DNA of 12,687 bases from JACTUC01 sp964477685 (GCA_964477685.1 CAYZHK010000044.1:1-12687); one strand, 5' to 3'; positions 1 through 6,607 are shown, counted from the stretch's first letter. Numbers and translations are program-made. Notes: generated by a model not told the origin, from the sequence alone.

Positions 1-18
1 CTCTGATTAGCGTTAATC

Positions 19-49
19 AAAAAGGCGGCTAACTAATATATTTTTAGTT
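19..49 (-). terminator. Possible hsp20 terminator: short inverted repeat and T5
   Basis: AACTAA at 31-36 and TTAGTT at 44-49 are exact reverse complements around a 7-base loop. On the minus strand this weak A/T-rich hairpin is followed by T5 (19-23). It lies 11 bases after the hsp20 stop. The stem is weak, so the T-rich run may be the more important part. Bases 1-59 hold no gene I can support. Confidence 0.35.
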
Positions 50-59
50 TCTGCTGCGG

Positions 60-581
60 CTACTCCACCTTGAGCTGTTTGCCCCGCACCTTCATGGCCT
101 TGTCGAGGCAGACCTCCAATACCCCGTTCTTGTAGGTCGCCTTGGCGGTGTCGGGGTCCACCTTGGATGGCAGGTCCACCTCCTTGTAGTAGCGCCTCCG
201 GTCGCTGGGCACCGAGATTGTTAGGCCCAATTCGGTTACGGACAGGGCTATATCGCCCTTCTCGACGCCGGGGAGCTCGGCATAGACCTTCACCGAGTCC
301 TTGGAGTCAATCACGTCCACCAGCGGCTCGATCTCCTCGGTCAGCTCCGGCCCTTTGAGTCCTGGCTTGACGTTGCCGAACTCGTTGACGATGGGCTTCC
401 CGTCGTTGTCAACGGATATGGAGAAGCCGTAGAATACAGGTCCTTCTCCCTCGCCCAGCTGCTTCATGGCCTCGTTCATGAAGCGGCCCATCATCCTGAA
501 GCGTTCCATCATCTTGTCCATGTCATCGAAGTCCCAGATGGAATTGAAGGAGGATGGTTTCTTCTTTGGCAATTCTGCCAC
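60..581 (-). CDS. hsp20: Small heat-shock protein, Hsp20/alpha-crystallin family
   Basis: 173 residues. The N-terminal region (1-45) is Met-rich: seven Met between 21 and 39 (MDKMMERFRMMGRFMNEAM). Then comes FYGFSISVDNDGKPIVNEFGNVKPG, a segment I know from archaeal Hsp20 proteins. The alpha-crystallin domain covers about 85-165, with VDVIDSKDSVKVYAELPGVEKGDIAL, YKEVDLPSKVDPDTAKATYKNGVLEV, and a final LKV at 170-172 that can serve as the IxI/V motif for oligomer assembly. It is an ATP-independent holdase for unfolding proteins. The start is GTG, six bases downstream of an in-frame TAA, and no SD is visible. It follows L30 after 48 bases, an unusual place. The family is certain; the first residue less so. 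Confidence 0.93.
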   Translation of the reverse strand: MAELPKKKPSSFNSIWDFDDMDKMMERFRMMGRFMNEAMKQLGEGEGPVFYGFSISVDNDGKPIVNEFGNVKPGLKGPELTEEIEPLVDVIDSKDSVKVYAELPGVEKGDIALSVTELGLTISVPSDRRRYYKEVDLPSKVDPDTAKATYKNGVLEVCLDKAMKVRGKQLKVE

Positions 582-608
582 CGCTTAAGGATTTAGCACC
601 GCGGAAGA

Positions 609-617
609 AAAATATTC
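609..617 (-). promoter_or_regulatory. Weak TATA-like box upstream of hsp20
   Basis: The minus strand reads GAATATTTT, about 28-36 bases before the hsp20 GTG. That distance suits a leaderless or nearly leaderless transcript, and no SD is visible before hsp20. No clear BRE is present and the box overlaps the T-rich terminator region, so the call is weak. Confidence 0.3.
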
Positions 618-622
618 TGGTT

Positions 623-629
623 AAAAAAA
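623..629 (-). terminator. T7 run after L30, probable terminator
   Basis: On the minus strand seven Ts follow the L30 TGA without a gap, and another T5 (about 608-612) follows 11 bases later. T-rich stretches end transcription in archaea without needing a hairpin. It fits the end of the ribosomal block, though read-through into hsp20 is possible. Confidence 0.55.
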
Positions 630-1088
630 TCAGATCATCTTGGCCAGGAGGTCGTTGATTCCCTTGCTCCTGTAGCCAAGCTCGCCGCCTGAGGTGACAT
701 GCCTCTTTATGGACCTCTTGAAGCCGCCGCTGGGGGGTGTCAGCCTGAAGGTCCCCTTTATGCAATCAGGCACCTTGCCTTCGGCCATTGTTCGCTCAGC
801 CAGCTCCTTCATGGTTCCGAGGTTTTCCTTCCGGAGGGCGTCCTCGGTGATCCGGGCATCGCCGGCCATCCTGCCCCTCTTGGCCAAGAGGGCTTCAAGG
901 GACTCATCCGTCAGCTCGCCCCAGGTGGCAAAGTCTGTGATCTTGTTGAGCATCCCCTTGTTGGAGGGTGTGTCCTGGACCAGGACCGCGCTGTGCTTTG
1001 TGGGTAGGTTCATTCTTTTCATGGTCTCCAGGACATCCGGGTGAATGCCGATGTTGCCTCGGAGCCTTATCACTAGGAATAGGGTCAT
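630..1088 (-). CDS. rpl30: Large-subunit ribosomal protein L30 (uL30, archaeal L30/L7e)
   Basis: 152 residues from the ATG at 1086-1088. This start has a GAGGTG SD with six-base spacing; a GTG at 1095-1097, which would add three residues, would sit on the SD itself. The archaeal form is clear: FLVIRLRGNIGIHPDVLETMKRMNLPTKHSAVLVQDTP at the N-terminus and FRLTPPSGGFKRSIKRHVTSGGELGYRSKGINDLL at the end. uL30 binds 23S rRNA near 5S rRNA. It is the last ribosomal gene here: in most archaea L15 and secY follow, but this gene's TGA is followed at once by seven Ts and then by hsp20. Confidence 0.96.
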   Translation of the reverse strand: MTLFLVIRLRGNIGIHPDVLETMKRMNLPTKHSAVLVQDTPSNKGMLNKITDFATWGELTDESLEALLAKRGRMAGDARITEDALRKENLGTMKELAERTMAEGKVPDCIKGTFRLTPPSGGFKRSIKRHVTSGGELGYRSKGINDLLAKMI

Positions 1089-1098
1089 TTCTTGCACC

Positions 1099-1704
1099 TC
1101 ATACCTTGAACCTGTAGGTGTTCTTCAGGGCTTCGTAGACCGCCCCGGCGAAGTTGATAGTGGTCCGGGTCTCCCCGCGCGAGACCACCCAGGCGTCCTT
1201 TATCCCCGCAAAGGTGAGTATCATCTTTGCCACATTGGCCCCCACAAGGCCGATTCCCTTCGGGGCGGGGATGAGGATCACCTCAACGCTCCCGTTCTTG
1301 CCTTTCACCTGGAAGGGCAGGCTGTGGGGGTTGCCGCACTGGCATCCCCAGTTGCCGCATCCCCTCCTGACGGGGGTGATGTTTAGCTTGGCGTCTGCCA
1401 CGGCCTTGTCGATGGCGAACCGCATCTGTTTGGACTTGCCTATCCCGATGCCGATGAAGCCGTCGCCGTTCCCGACGACGACCCCGATCTTGAACTTGGT
1501 GATCTCGCCGGCGTCTGTCTGCTTCTGGACAATGTTTACGTCGAGTACCTCGTGTTTGATCTCTGGTAGGAGGGAGTCGATTATCTGTGGCTCCTTTATC
1601 GGGATGTTGTTCTCAAAGACTTCCCTGATGCTCGTGACTTTGCCCTCGAGGACCTGCTTGCCCAGCGTTGTCCGAGGAACCCATGGTGTCTCTTGGTAGC
1701 TCAC
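1099..1704 (-). CDS. rps5: Small-subunit ribosomal protein S5 (uS5)
   Basis: 201 residues. The double-stranded-RNA-binding-like N-domain has VLDVNIVQKQTDAGEITKFKIGVVVGNGDGFIGIGIGKSKQ (about 53-93), and the C-domain has RRGCGNWGCQCGNPHSLPFQVKGKNGSVEVILIPAPKGIGLV. Cysteines at 116, 121 and 123 belong to the archaeal RRGCG-CGCG-type insert; three rather than a full four-cysteine set are visible. uS5 lies at the mRNA entry and affects decoding accuracy. The start is GTG, one base after the L18 stop, with AGGTGA in the L18 end at good spacing. Confidence 0.96.
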   Translation of the reverse strand: MSYQETPWVPRTTLGKQVLEGKVTSIREVFENNIPIKEPQIIDSLLPEIKHEVLDVNIVQKQTDAGEITKFKIGVVVGNGDGFIGIGIGKSKQMRFAIDKAVADAKLNITPVRRGCGNWGCQCGNPHSLPFQVKGKNGSVEVILIPAPKGIGLVGANVAKMILTFAGIKDAWVVSRGETRTTINFAGAVYEALKNTYRFKV

Positions 1705-1705
1705 T

Positions 1706-2296
1706 CTATTTCACCTTCTGCGCTATCGTTTCCTTTACTTCATTGAAGTGCTCCACCAGCTTCTCCGGGGGGATACCGCTGGAGATGTACTTGGAGAAGT
1801 AGGACTGATACTTGGCCGGATCTTCCTTCTGGAGCGCATCCGCATGCTTGGCGATGTGGGAACCGTTGATCCTGTTGCCCTTTGGAAGCACCTTCTCGTC
1901 GTGGGGGATCTCGACGCCTCCGTCGATGGCCCCCTTCATCGCCGCAAAGAGCCGGTTCTCCTTGGTAAGCTTGTAGCGGTTGAGGTCCAGTATGGCATAC
2001 TTGAGGTCCTTTGCGGATGCCCTCTTGCCCACCAAGAAGCCTGCCAGGTAGGATGCCGGGAGGTTGCCCGTCCCCGCTTTCCAGCCATACTCCTTCAGCT
2101 CGCTTGTGCCGGCATGGGCCAGCACCCTGTCGCCCTCTATGGTCGACTCAATGAGCTGGAGGTTGATGTTGTTTATGCTCCTCCTGACGACCAGCCTCAG
2201 CTTCCTGCTGGATATGAGCTTCTTCCTCAGGTGATAATCGGTCTTGCCTTCCCGCCTTCTGCGGAAGGCAACTCTATAGATGGTACCCTTTGCCAT
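1706..2296 (-). CDS. rpl18: Large-subunit ribosomal protein L18 (uL18)
   Basis: 196 residues, archaeal/eukaryotic size (bacterial L18 is shorter). Blocks: YRVAFRRRREGKTDYHLRKKLISSRKLRLVVRRS at the N-terminus, KEYGWKAGTGNLPASYLAGFLVGKRA (about 68-93) and LFAAMKGAIDGGVEIPHDEKVLP. uL18 binds 5S rRNA together with uL5 in the central protuberance. The ATG is 4 bases after L19e, with GAGGAG upstream. The C-terminal helix (about 160-196) is charged and typical of the archaeal form. Confidence 0.96.
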   Translation of the reverse strand: MAKGTIYRVAFRRRREGKTDYHLRKKLISSRKLRLVVRRSINNINLQLIESTIEGDRVLAHAGTSELKEYGWKAGTGNLPASYLAGFLVGKRASAKDLKYAILDLNRYKLTKENRLFAAMKGAIDGGVEIPHDEKVLPKGNRINGSHIAKHADALQKEDPAKYQSYFSKYISSGIPPEKLVEHFNEVKETIAQKVK

Positions 2297-2300
2297 TTGG

Positions 2301-2735
2301 TTATCTCCTCGCCAAACCCTTTTCCTCTATGTAAGCCTTCAGCTGCCTCTTGTCGTGGAATGCACCGCCCTTGGCCTTCAGGTACAGCGTCCTGTAGATG
2401 GCTGGGGTGATGATCTTCCTCCTGCGCATGAGGCGCAGAAATTCCCTCATGGAGCGGATCCTGTGGATCCACTCGTCGCCGGTGACAGGACCCTTCCTGG
2501 TGCCGGGCCCCTTCTTGAGGCCCTTCCTCTTCTGCAGCTGCGTCTTCCTGGACCTTCCTCTGCTGACGCCCACCTCAGGCCGTTTCCTTATGGCTCCGTC
2601 CCTGATGAGGGACCTAATGTCCTCGCGGGTGATGGCTATGCTGACATCCTCAAACCGGTCGGGATCTATCCAGACCCGCCCTTCGCCGACCTTCATAACC
2701 TTGGCTGCGATGCTCTTCTGGATCCTAAGGCTCAT
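2301..2735 (-). CDS. rpl19e: Large-subunit ribosomal protein L19e (eL19)
   Basis: 144 residues, slightly short of the usual archaeal length of about 150. The N-terminal block SLRIQKSIAAKVMKVGEGRVWIDP and the very basic centre RGRSRKTQLQKRKGLKKGPGTRKG (about 59-82) are diagnostic, followed by the helix WIHRIRSMREFLRLMRRRKIITPAIYRTLYLKAKGG. eL19 is found at the tunnel exit and helps form an intersubunit bridge. Its ATG overlaps the L32e TAA by one base (TAATG), the tightest junction in the window apart from the ATGA overlaps. Confidence 0.96.
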   Translation of the reverse strand: MSLRIQKSIAAKVMKVGEGRVWIDPDRFEDVSIAITREDIRSLIRDGAIRKRPEVGVSRGRSRKTQLQKRKGLKKGPGTRKGPVTGDEWIHRIRSMREFLRLMRRRKIITPAIYRTLYLKAKGGAFHDKRQLKAYIEEKGLARR

Positions 2736-3388
2736 TAGTCATCTTCCTCCTCTCCTTCACCCCCCTCCGGAAGGATCTCCTCAGCCTCTTCCGGAGGTTC
2801 CTCCTTCTTCTTGGCCTTGGTCTTCTTTGGCTTCGGCTTCGGTTTTGGCTTTGGCTCTGGCTCCTCTCTGGCCTCCGCCTCAGTCTCCTCCTCTTCCTCT
2901 TCCTCTTCGGCCTCGGCCTCCTCCTTGACCTCCTCCTTTGGAGCTTCCGCCTCCTCAGCCTTGGGCTCTTCGACCTTCAGCTCAGAGGAGCGCATGTTGA
3001 GAACTGTCAGCTCGAGGGGCTTCGCCTTTTCGAGGATATCTTTTCTTTTCCTCTTGCCCACCAGACCTGAAATCCTGACAACCTGGGTCTCCTTGTCCAC
3101 CTTCGCCAGATCCTCCACGCGGAAGACCATGACCTCGGTCTTGCCGTCTGCGCGCATGCTCCTCACTAGGGCGGGTCCCCGGTACCCGGTCTCCACGATG
3201 GGAGCACGGCTCCTCTTCTTGAGGCGCATCTTGGACCTGATTCCCTTGCTGCTCCTCCATTTCTTGCCCAGGCGCGGGAACCTTGTGTGTTCCGATCTAA
3301 TGAAGTCGGGGCGCCCGCTGCCAATCTTTGCCTTTTCCCTGAGGGCTTTCCTAACCTTCTCCGTCGGGGCGCGCTTCATGTTCATCAT
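2735..3388 (-). CDS. rpl32e: Large-subunit ribosomal protein L32e (eL32) with long charged tail
   Basis: 217 residues. The core, about residues 20-137, is normal eL32: PDFIRSEHTRFPRLGKKWRSS, then GIRSKMRLKKRSRAPIVETGYRGP, and VEDLAKVDKETQVVRISGLVGKRKRKDILEKA with LTVLN. Residues 138-217 (bases 2738-2977) are a low-complexity tail: acidic with a run of nine Glu, then KPKPKPKPK repeats and KKTKAKKK, then acidic again to the end. Many archaeal eL32 proteins also have an N-terminal extension instead; here the N-terminus is short. ATG codons at positions 1, 2 and 4 are possible starts; the first forms ATGA with the L6 stop. The stop overlaps the L19e start (TAATG). There is no sign of frameshift. 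Confidence 0.94.
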   Translation of the reverse strand: MMNMKRAPTEKVRKALREKAKIGSGRPDFIRSEHTRFPRLGKKWRSSKGIRSKMRLKKRSRAPIVETGYRGPALVRSMRADGKTEVMVFRVEDLAKVDKETQVVRISGLVGKRKRKDILEKAKPLELTVLNMRSSELKVEEPKAEEAEAPKEEVKEEAEAEEEEEEEETEAEAREEPEPKPKPKPKPKKTKAKKKEEPPEEAEEILPEGGEGEEEDD

Positions 3389-3912
3389 GCCCTCCCTGAA
3401 ACATAGACCCCGTCCTGGAAGACTCTGGGGTCCATCTTCTTTACGTGGGCGGCCATGTGTATGTTTGCCGCGGTCTGGCCCACATCATCCTTGTCAACGC
3501 CCTCCAGTGTGAGCTCTTCGCCCTGGACCGCCACGCTAACGTCCCCCACTATCTTGGCGATCCTCTTGGACCTCTCACCCATGAAGTTCTCGATGAAGAC
3601 GCTCTTGCCAGCCACCTTGACAGTTATTGGGAAGTGGGCATAGATGACCTTCATGCTGTAGGAGTGCCCTGTGGTGACGCCCTTGAACATGTTCTTCACG
3701 TGGGCCGCTATGGTCCCCACAGTGGCACTGAAGCGCTTCCCCTTGGCGGGAGCCTCCAGTGTGATCTTGCCGTCCTTCAGTCCCATTTTCAGCCTCGAGT
3801 GGGCAAAGTCCTTGCTTATCTTGCCCTTTGGGCCGGTGACCGTCAGGACCATCCCGTCCAGGGATGCTTGGACTCCATCGGGGACATCAACGGTGATTGA
3901 GGTGTTTGCCAT
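3385..3912 (-). CDS. rpl6: Large-subunit ribosomal protein L6 (uL6)
   Basis: 175 residues with the two repeated alpha/beta domains of the family. The first contains LDGMVLTVTGPKGKISKDF (about 18-36) and the second IYAHFPITVKVAGKSVFIENFMGER (about 90-114), followed by KDDVGQTAANIHMAAHVKKMDPRVFQDGVYV. uL6 lies near the sarcin-ricin loop and the factor-binding site. The ATG has GGAGTGA upstream, 13 bases after the S8 stop. Its TGA overlaps the L32e ATG as ATGA. Confidence 0.96.
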   Translation of the reverse strand: MANTSITVDVPDGVQASLDGMVLTVTGPKGKISKDFAHSRLKMGLKDGKITLEAPAKGKRFSATVGTIAAHVKNMFKGVTTGHSYSMKVIYAHFPITVKVAGKSVFIENFMGERSKRIAKIVGDVSVAVQGEELTLEGVDKDDVGQTAANIHMAAHVKKMDPRVFQDGVYVSGRA

Positions 3913-3925
3913 GGTCCATCACTCC

Positions 3926-4318
3926 CTAGTAGACGTAGGCCATCAGCCTTCCACCGGTCTTGCTGGCTATGGCTTCCTTGTGCGTCAGTATCCCCTTGGG
4001 CGTGGTGAGTATGAGGATGCCGATGTCCGTGGCCGGCAGGTACTGGTGAGCCCAGTCCTCCAGCTCCGTGTAGGAGACCGAGAAGTAGGGCTTGATTACG
4101 CCGCACTTGTTGATCCTGCCCAGCAGCTGTATCCTCAGCTTACCCAGCCTGCCGTCGTCTATGAACTCAAATTCGCCGACGTAGCCGGATTTCTGGAGAA
4201 CCCTCAGGACGCTGGCTATCACCTTGGGGCCAGGCGTCACGATGCACTCGCTTCTCCCCCTCTCTTCGCTGTTCATTATGTTGACGAGCGCGTTGGCAAG
4301 CGGATCTTGAACCCACAT
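3926..4318 (-). CDS. rps8: Small-subunit ribosomal protein S8 (uS8)
   Basis: 130 residues from the ATG at 4316-4318, the standard length for archaeal S8 (DPLANALVNIMNSEERG at the N-terminus). A longer frame reaches 4438 but that part would lie inside S14 in another frame; the chosen ATG has GGTGGAG at normal spacing just after the S14 stop. Other blocks are KVIASVLRVLQKSGYVGEFEFIDDGRLGKLRIQL and, at the C-terminus, the loop LPATDIGILILTTPKGILTHKEA. uS8 binds the central domain of 16S rRNA; in E. coli S8 represses the spc operon by binding its mRNA, but I see no evidence for such a site here. Confidence 0.96.
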   Translation of the reverse strand: MWVQDPLANALVNIMNSEERGRSECIVTPGPKVIASVLRVLQKSGYVGEFEFIDDGRLGKLRIQLLGRINKCGVIKPYFSVSYTELEDWAHQYLPATDIGILILTTPKGILTHKEAIASKTGGRLMAYVY

Positions 4319-4332
4319 CTTGACCACTCCAC

Positions 4333-4500
4333 CTACATGTACTTCTTGAAGCCCAGGCTCTCGGCAGATTCGCGGAAGCACTGCCTGCAGAGGTTCAAGC
4401 CGTATCTCCTGATTATGGTGCTGCCCTTGGAGCCGCACCGCTTACAGCGCCTGCTGCCTTTCCCGAACTTCCTCTCCTTAGGCTTTCTATACTTACCCAT
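4333..4500 (-). CDS. rps14: Small-subunit ribosomal protein S14, zinc type (uS14)
   Basis: A short gene of 55 residues: MGKYRKPKERKFGKGSRRC followed by KRCG, then IIRRYGLNLCRQCFRESAESLGFKKYM. Cysteines at 19, 22, 38 and 41 form two CxxC pairs, the zinc ribbon of archaeal and C-plus bacterial S14. uS14 binds the small-subunit head next to uS3 and uS10. The ATG at 4498-4500 begins four bases after the L5 stop, and the TAG (4333-4335) is followed by S8 after 14 bases. The gene stands in its expected place between L5 and S8. Confidence 0.96.
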   Translation of the reverse strand: MGKYRKPKERKFGKGSRRCKRCGSKGSTIIRRYGLNLCRQCFRESAESLGFKKYM

Positions 4501-4504
4501 TTGT

Positions 4505-5053
4505 CTAGCTCTCCTTTAGCGCGATCCCGTACCTCTTCGTCAGATACTCCATGGCCTCTTCCTTGGTTACCCTGTGCCTGCGGCCTATCTTCGATGGGTG
4601 CTCCATCCTCCGGGCAACCCGGTAGCCGCCCCTTTCCAGCACTATGCAGACGTTCATCCCGAAGATGCCGAGGGTTGGGTCGTACTTGGTGCCGGGTATG
4701 TTGATGTGCTCGTTTATGCCAAAGGAGACATTGCCATAGTTGTCGAAGCAGCTGGCCTTGATCTTGTTCTTCGTGGACTCGAATGCCCTCTTAAGAAATT
4801 CGTCCACCGCGTCGCCCCTTAGGGTGGCAACGCAGCCGATGTTCTCGCCCTTCCTGAGGCCGAACTCCCGGACGGCCTTCTTTGACTTCCTTGGGCAGGG
4901 CTTGGCCCCGGTGAGGGACTTGAGGACGGTCATGGCCTTCTCTAGCCTCTCTCCGCCCTCTCCCACTCCCATGTTTACGACGACTTTCCCAATCTGTATC
5001 GCTCGCATGGGGTTCAATTGGCCGCTTGTGGCGGCCTTAGCACCCTCGGACAT
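4505..5053 (-). CDS. rpl5: Large-subunit ribosomal protein L5 (uL5)
   Basis: 182 residues, typical. Conserved blocks are NPMRAIQIGKVVVNMGVGEGGERLEKAMTVL near the N-terminus, the TGAKPCPRKSKKAVREFGLRKGENIGC segment (about 48-74) and the C-terminal YDPTLGIFGMNVCIVLERGGYRVARR. uL5 binds 5S rRNA and contacts the P-site tRNA elbow in the central protuberance. The ATG is 2 bases after the S4e stop, with GAGGT inside the S4e end, so the two are probably coupled. S14 follows after only 4 bases. Confidence 0.96.
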   Translation of the reverse strand: MSEGAKAATSGQLNPMRAIQIGKVVVNMGVGEGGERLEKAMTVLKSLTGAKPCPRKSKKAVREFGLRKGENIGCVATLRGDAVDEFLKRAFESTKNKIKASCFDNYGNVSFGINEHINIPGTKYDPTLGIFGMNVCIVLERGGYRVARRMEHPSKIGRRHRVTKEEAMEYLTKRYGIALKES

Positions 5054-5055
5054 TC

Positions 5056-5787
5056 CTATGCTACCTCACTTGTGTTGATAATCGGACTCCCTTTACCAAT
5101 CGGGAATAGGTACTTAAGGGTAACGGTGGACTCGACGCCGCCGATTGACACCCTGGCAAGCCTCTTGGGGCCCCTGTTTTCCGGGGTATCGACGAGGGTC
5201 CCGTACTTCCCGATGTGGGCTCCGCCGATGATCGAGATGTAGGTATCTGCCTCCAGCGGTATGCGCTCCAGGATCTCGCCACCCGGGATGGAGATCTTCA
5301 GCACGTCGTAGAGCCTGTACTCCAGGTTGATGTCGAACGGGTCCTCCACCTTGATCGATATGGACCGACCGTCGTGGGTGTTGAGTTGGACCCTCTTGCC
5401 GCCCAGGGTCCGCTTGCCGGTGACCCGGACCAGTTTGAAGGAGGCCTGCTCGGGTGAGATCTTCATCAGCGAGAGCTTCTTGAGCCTGTCGGGCATCACG
5501 CGGTAGTAGGTCTCTGCGGGCTTCAGGTAGATTATGTCCATCAGCCCGATGGGGAGCTTGTAGTCCTTCCGCACCTCCCCATCTATGAGGACCTTTCCCT
5601 CCGAGAGCATGCTCTTGGCTTCGCTCACGGTGGTGGCGTAGCCCAGCGTGTCCCTTAGGACCATCCCCAGGGGGATGGAGTCTGCCAGTGGGTGGGGACC
5701 GGATGCTGGCCTGATAGTGAAGGTCTTCTCCTTGATCTTGACCGGCCATGACCTGGGGGCCGGGTACGTTTTAAGGTGTCGTCTCAT
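5056..5787 (-). CDS. rps4e: Small-subunit ribosomal protein S4e (eS4)
   Basis: 243 residues, normal for archaeal eS4; the family is absent from bacteria. The N-terminal motif RRHLKTYPAPRSWPVKIKEKTF is diagnostic. An S4-type RNA-binding domain covers about residues 36-100 (LGMVLRDTLGYATTVSEAKSML, then VLIDGEVRKDYKLPIGLMDII). A KOW-like part follows near 180-205 (ADTYISIIGGAHIGKYG), and the protein ends in a short loop after LKYLFPIGKG. eS4 binds 16S rRNA in the small-subunit body. The ATG lies 7 bases after L24, with AAGGAG and GATGAG purine stretches upstream. Confidence 0.96.
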   Translation of the reverse strand: MRRHLKTYPAPRSWPVKIKEKTFTIRPASGPHPLADSIPLGMVLRDTLGYATTVSEAKSMLSEGKVLIDGEVRKDYKLPIGLMDIIYLKPAETYYRVMPDRLKKLSLMKISPEQASFKLVRVTGKRTLGGKRVQLNTHDGRSISIKVEDPFDINLEYRLYDVLKISIPGGEILERIPLEADTYISIIGGAHIGKYGTLVDTPENRGPKRLARVSIGGVESTVTLKYLFPIGKGSPIINTSEVA

Positions 5788-5794
5788 TTCTCAT

Positions 5795-6166
5795 CTACTC
5801 CTTTGATTTAGCCTTGGACTTCTTCTCTTCGAAGGATTTCTTTCGTAGCTTGTCGGAGAGCTCCAGCTTGATTATGGTTACCTGGGAGGGGGATATCAGG
5901 ACGTTCTTTTTTGTGCCGTCCATCTTTGACATCTGGACCCCCTCCACGGTGATCTTCAGCAGTGGGAGGTCAAGGTGACTGATCTTGCCCTCGTGGCCCT
6001 TGTAGTCCCCCTTGGCTATGTGGACGGTGTCGCCCTTGCGCAGGTAGGCGGCCCTGACCCCGTACTCGGAGCGCAGGTCTTTCGAGAGGCCGGCCACCAT
6101 CTGGCCCTTCTTGGCCTCGGCTGCGTAGGCTTTCTTCCTCTGGACGTTCGGCTTTGTGCTGGTCAT
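5795..6166 (-). CDS. rpl24: Large-subunit ribosomal protein L24 (uL24)
   Basis: 123 residues from the ATG at 6164-6166. I prefer this start because archaeal L24 begins with a short MTS-KP-QRK motif (here MTSTKPNVQRKKAY) and a TGAGGT SD lies at the right spacing; a GTG at 6179-6181 overlapping the L14 stop as GTGA is the alternative. A KOW motif occupies about residues 42-68 (LRKGDTVHIAKGDYKGHEGK). uL24 initiates large-subunit assembly and sits at the tunnel exit. The C-terminal end (about 107-123) is Lys/Glu/Ser-rich and probably flexible. Confidence 0.94.
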   Translation of the reverse strand: MTSTKPNVQRKKAYAAEAKKGQMVAGLSKDLRSEYGVRAAYLRKGDTVHIAKGDYKGHEGKISHLDLPLLKITVEGVQMSKMDGTKKNVLISPSQVTIIKLELSDKLRKKSFEEKKSKAKSKE

Positions 6167-6177
6167 TTTGTAAAACC

Positions 6178-6606
6178 TCACAGGATTATCGAAGAGAGGC
6201 CGGCCACCTTGGGCCAGCGCTCTGCGGCCTCCTTTGCCACCGGGCCCCTGATCTCGGTGCCCTTGCAGTCGCCCTCCTCCGTGACTATGACGCCGGCATT
6301 GTCCTCGAACTGTATCCAGGTTCCGTCCATCCGCCTGAAGGGCTTCCTCTGGCGGACAATGACCGCATGGAAGATCTGCCTCCTAACCTCAGGGGTGCCC
6401 TCCTTCACGGAGACGATCACCTTGTCGCCCACTGAGGCTTTGGCGAGCCTTCGGATCCTGGTCTTGGTCCTGGGAACCCCGATGATCATGACGACCTTTG
6501 CGCCGCTGTTGTCTGCGCACCTCAGGAGGGAGTGCATCTGCAGGCCCGCGCTAATTCCGGGGCGGTAGGTGATTCCTCCGCCGAGGCCCTTCCCTCTCTT
6601 CGCCAA
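6178..6606 (-). CDS. rpl14: Large-subunit ribosomal protein L14 (uL14)
   Basis: 142 residues from a TTG at 6604-6606. That start begins MAKRGKGL, lies one base after the S17 stop and has GGTGGTG at good spacing; GTG codons at 6616-6618 and 6613-6615 would add a few residues and overlap S17 by up to 11 bases. The core is unmistakable: CADNSGAKVVMIIGV, VKEGTPEVRRQIFHAVIVRQRKPFRRMDGTWIQFEDNA and GPVAKEAAERWPKVAGLSSIIL. uL14 lies at the subunit interface and binds the sarcin-ricin region and bridge elements. The DGTWIQFEDNA and AERWPK motifs match the crenarchaeal/TACK pattern I know better than the euryarchaeal one. Confidence 0.95.
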   Translation of the reverse strand: MAKRGKGLGGGITYRPGISAGLQMHSLLRCADNSGAKVVMIIGVPRTKTRIRRLAKASVGDKVIVSVKEGTPEVRRQIFHAVIVRQRKPFRRMDGTWIQFEDNAGVIVTEEGDCKGTEIRGPVAKEAAERWPKVAGLSSIIL

Positions 6607-6607
6607 C

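Noticed and set aside
1748..2410. Plus-strand open frame of about 220 codons
   Set aside because: Antisense to L18 and L19e, both with clear conserved motifs; no RBS or promoter context supports it.
2824..2930. Tandem-repeat or CRISPR-like array
   Set aside because: The short repeats encode KP and Glu runs in frame within L32e; there are no regular repeats and spacers.
2811..3512. Plus-strand open frame with FGFGFG and serine runs
   Set aside because: It is the reverse complement of the KP and Glu repeats of the L32e tail; the runs follow from that tail and not from a real gene.
4319..4438. N-terminal extension of S8 to position 4438
   Set aside because: The extra part is S14 read in another frame, and the ATG at 4316-4318 gives the standard S8 length with an SD just upstream.
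3671..4519. Long open frame on the plus strand (about 280 codons)
   Set aside because: It lies wholly antisense to S14, S8 and part of L6, which are certain. Long antisense frames are expected in G+C-rich coding DNA, and its translation shows no recognisable family.
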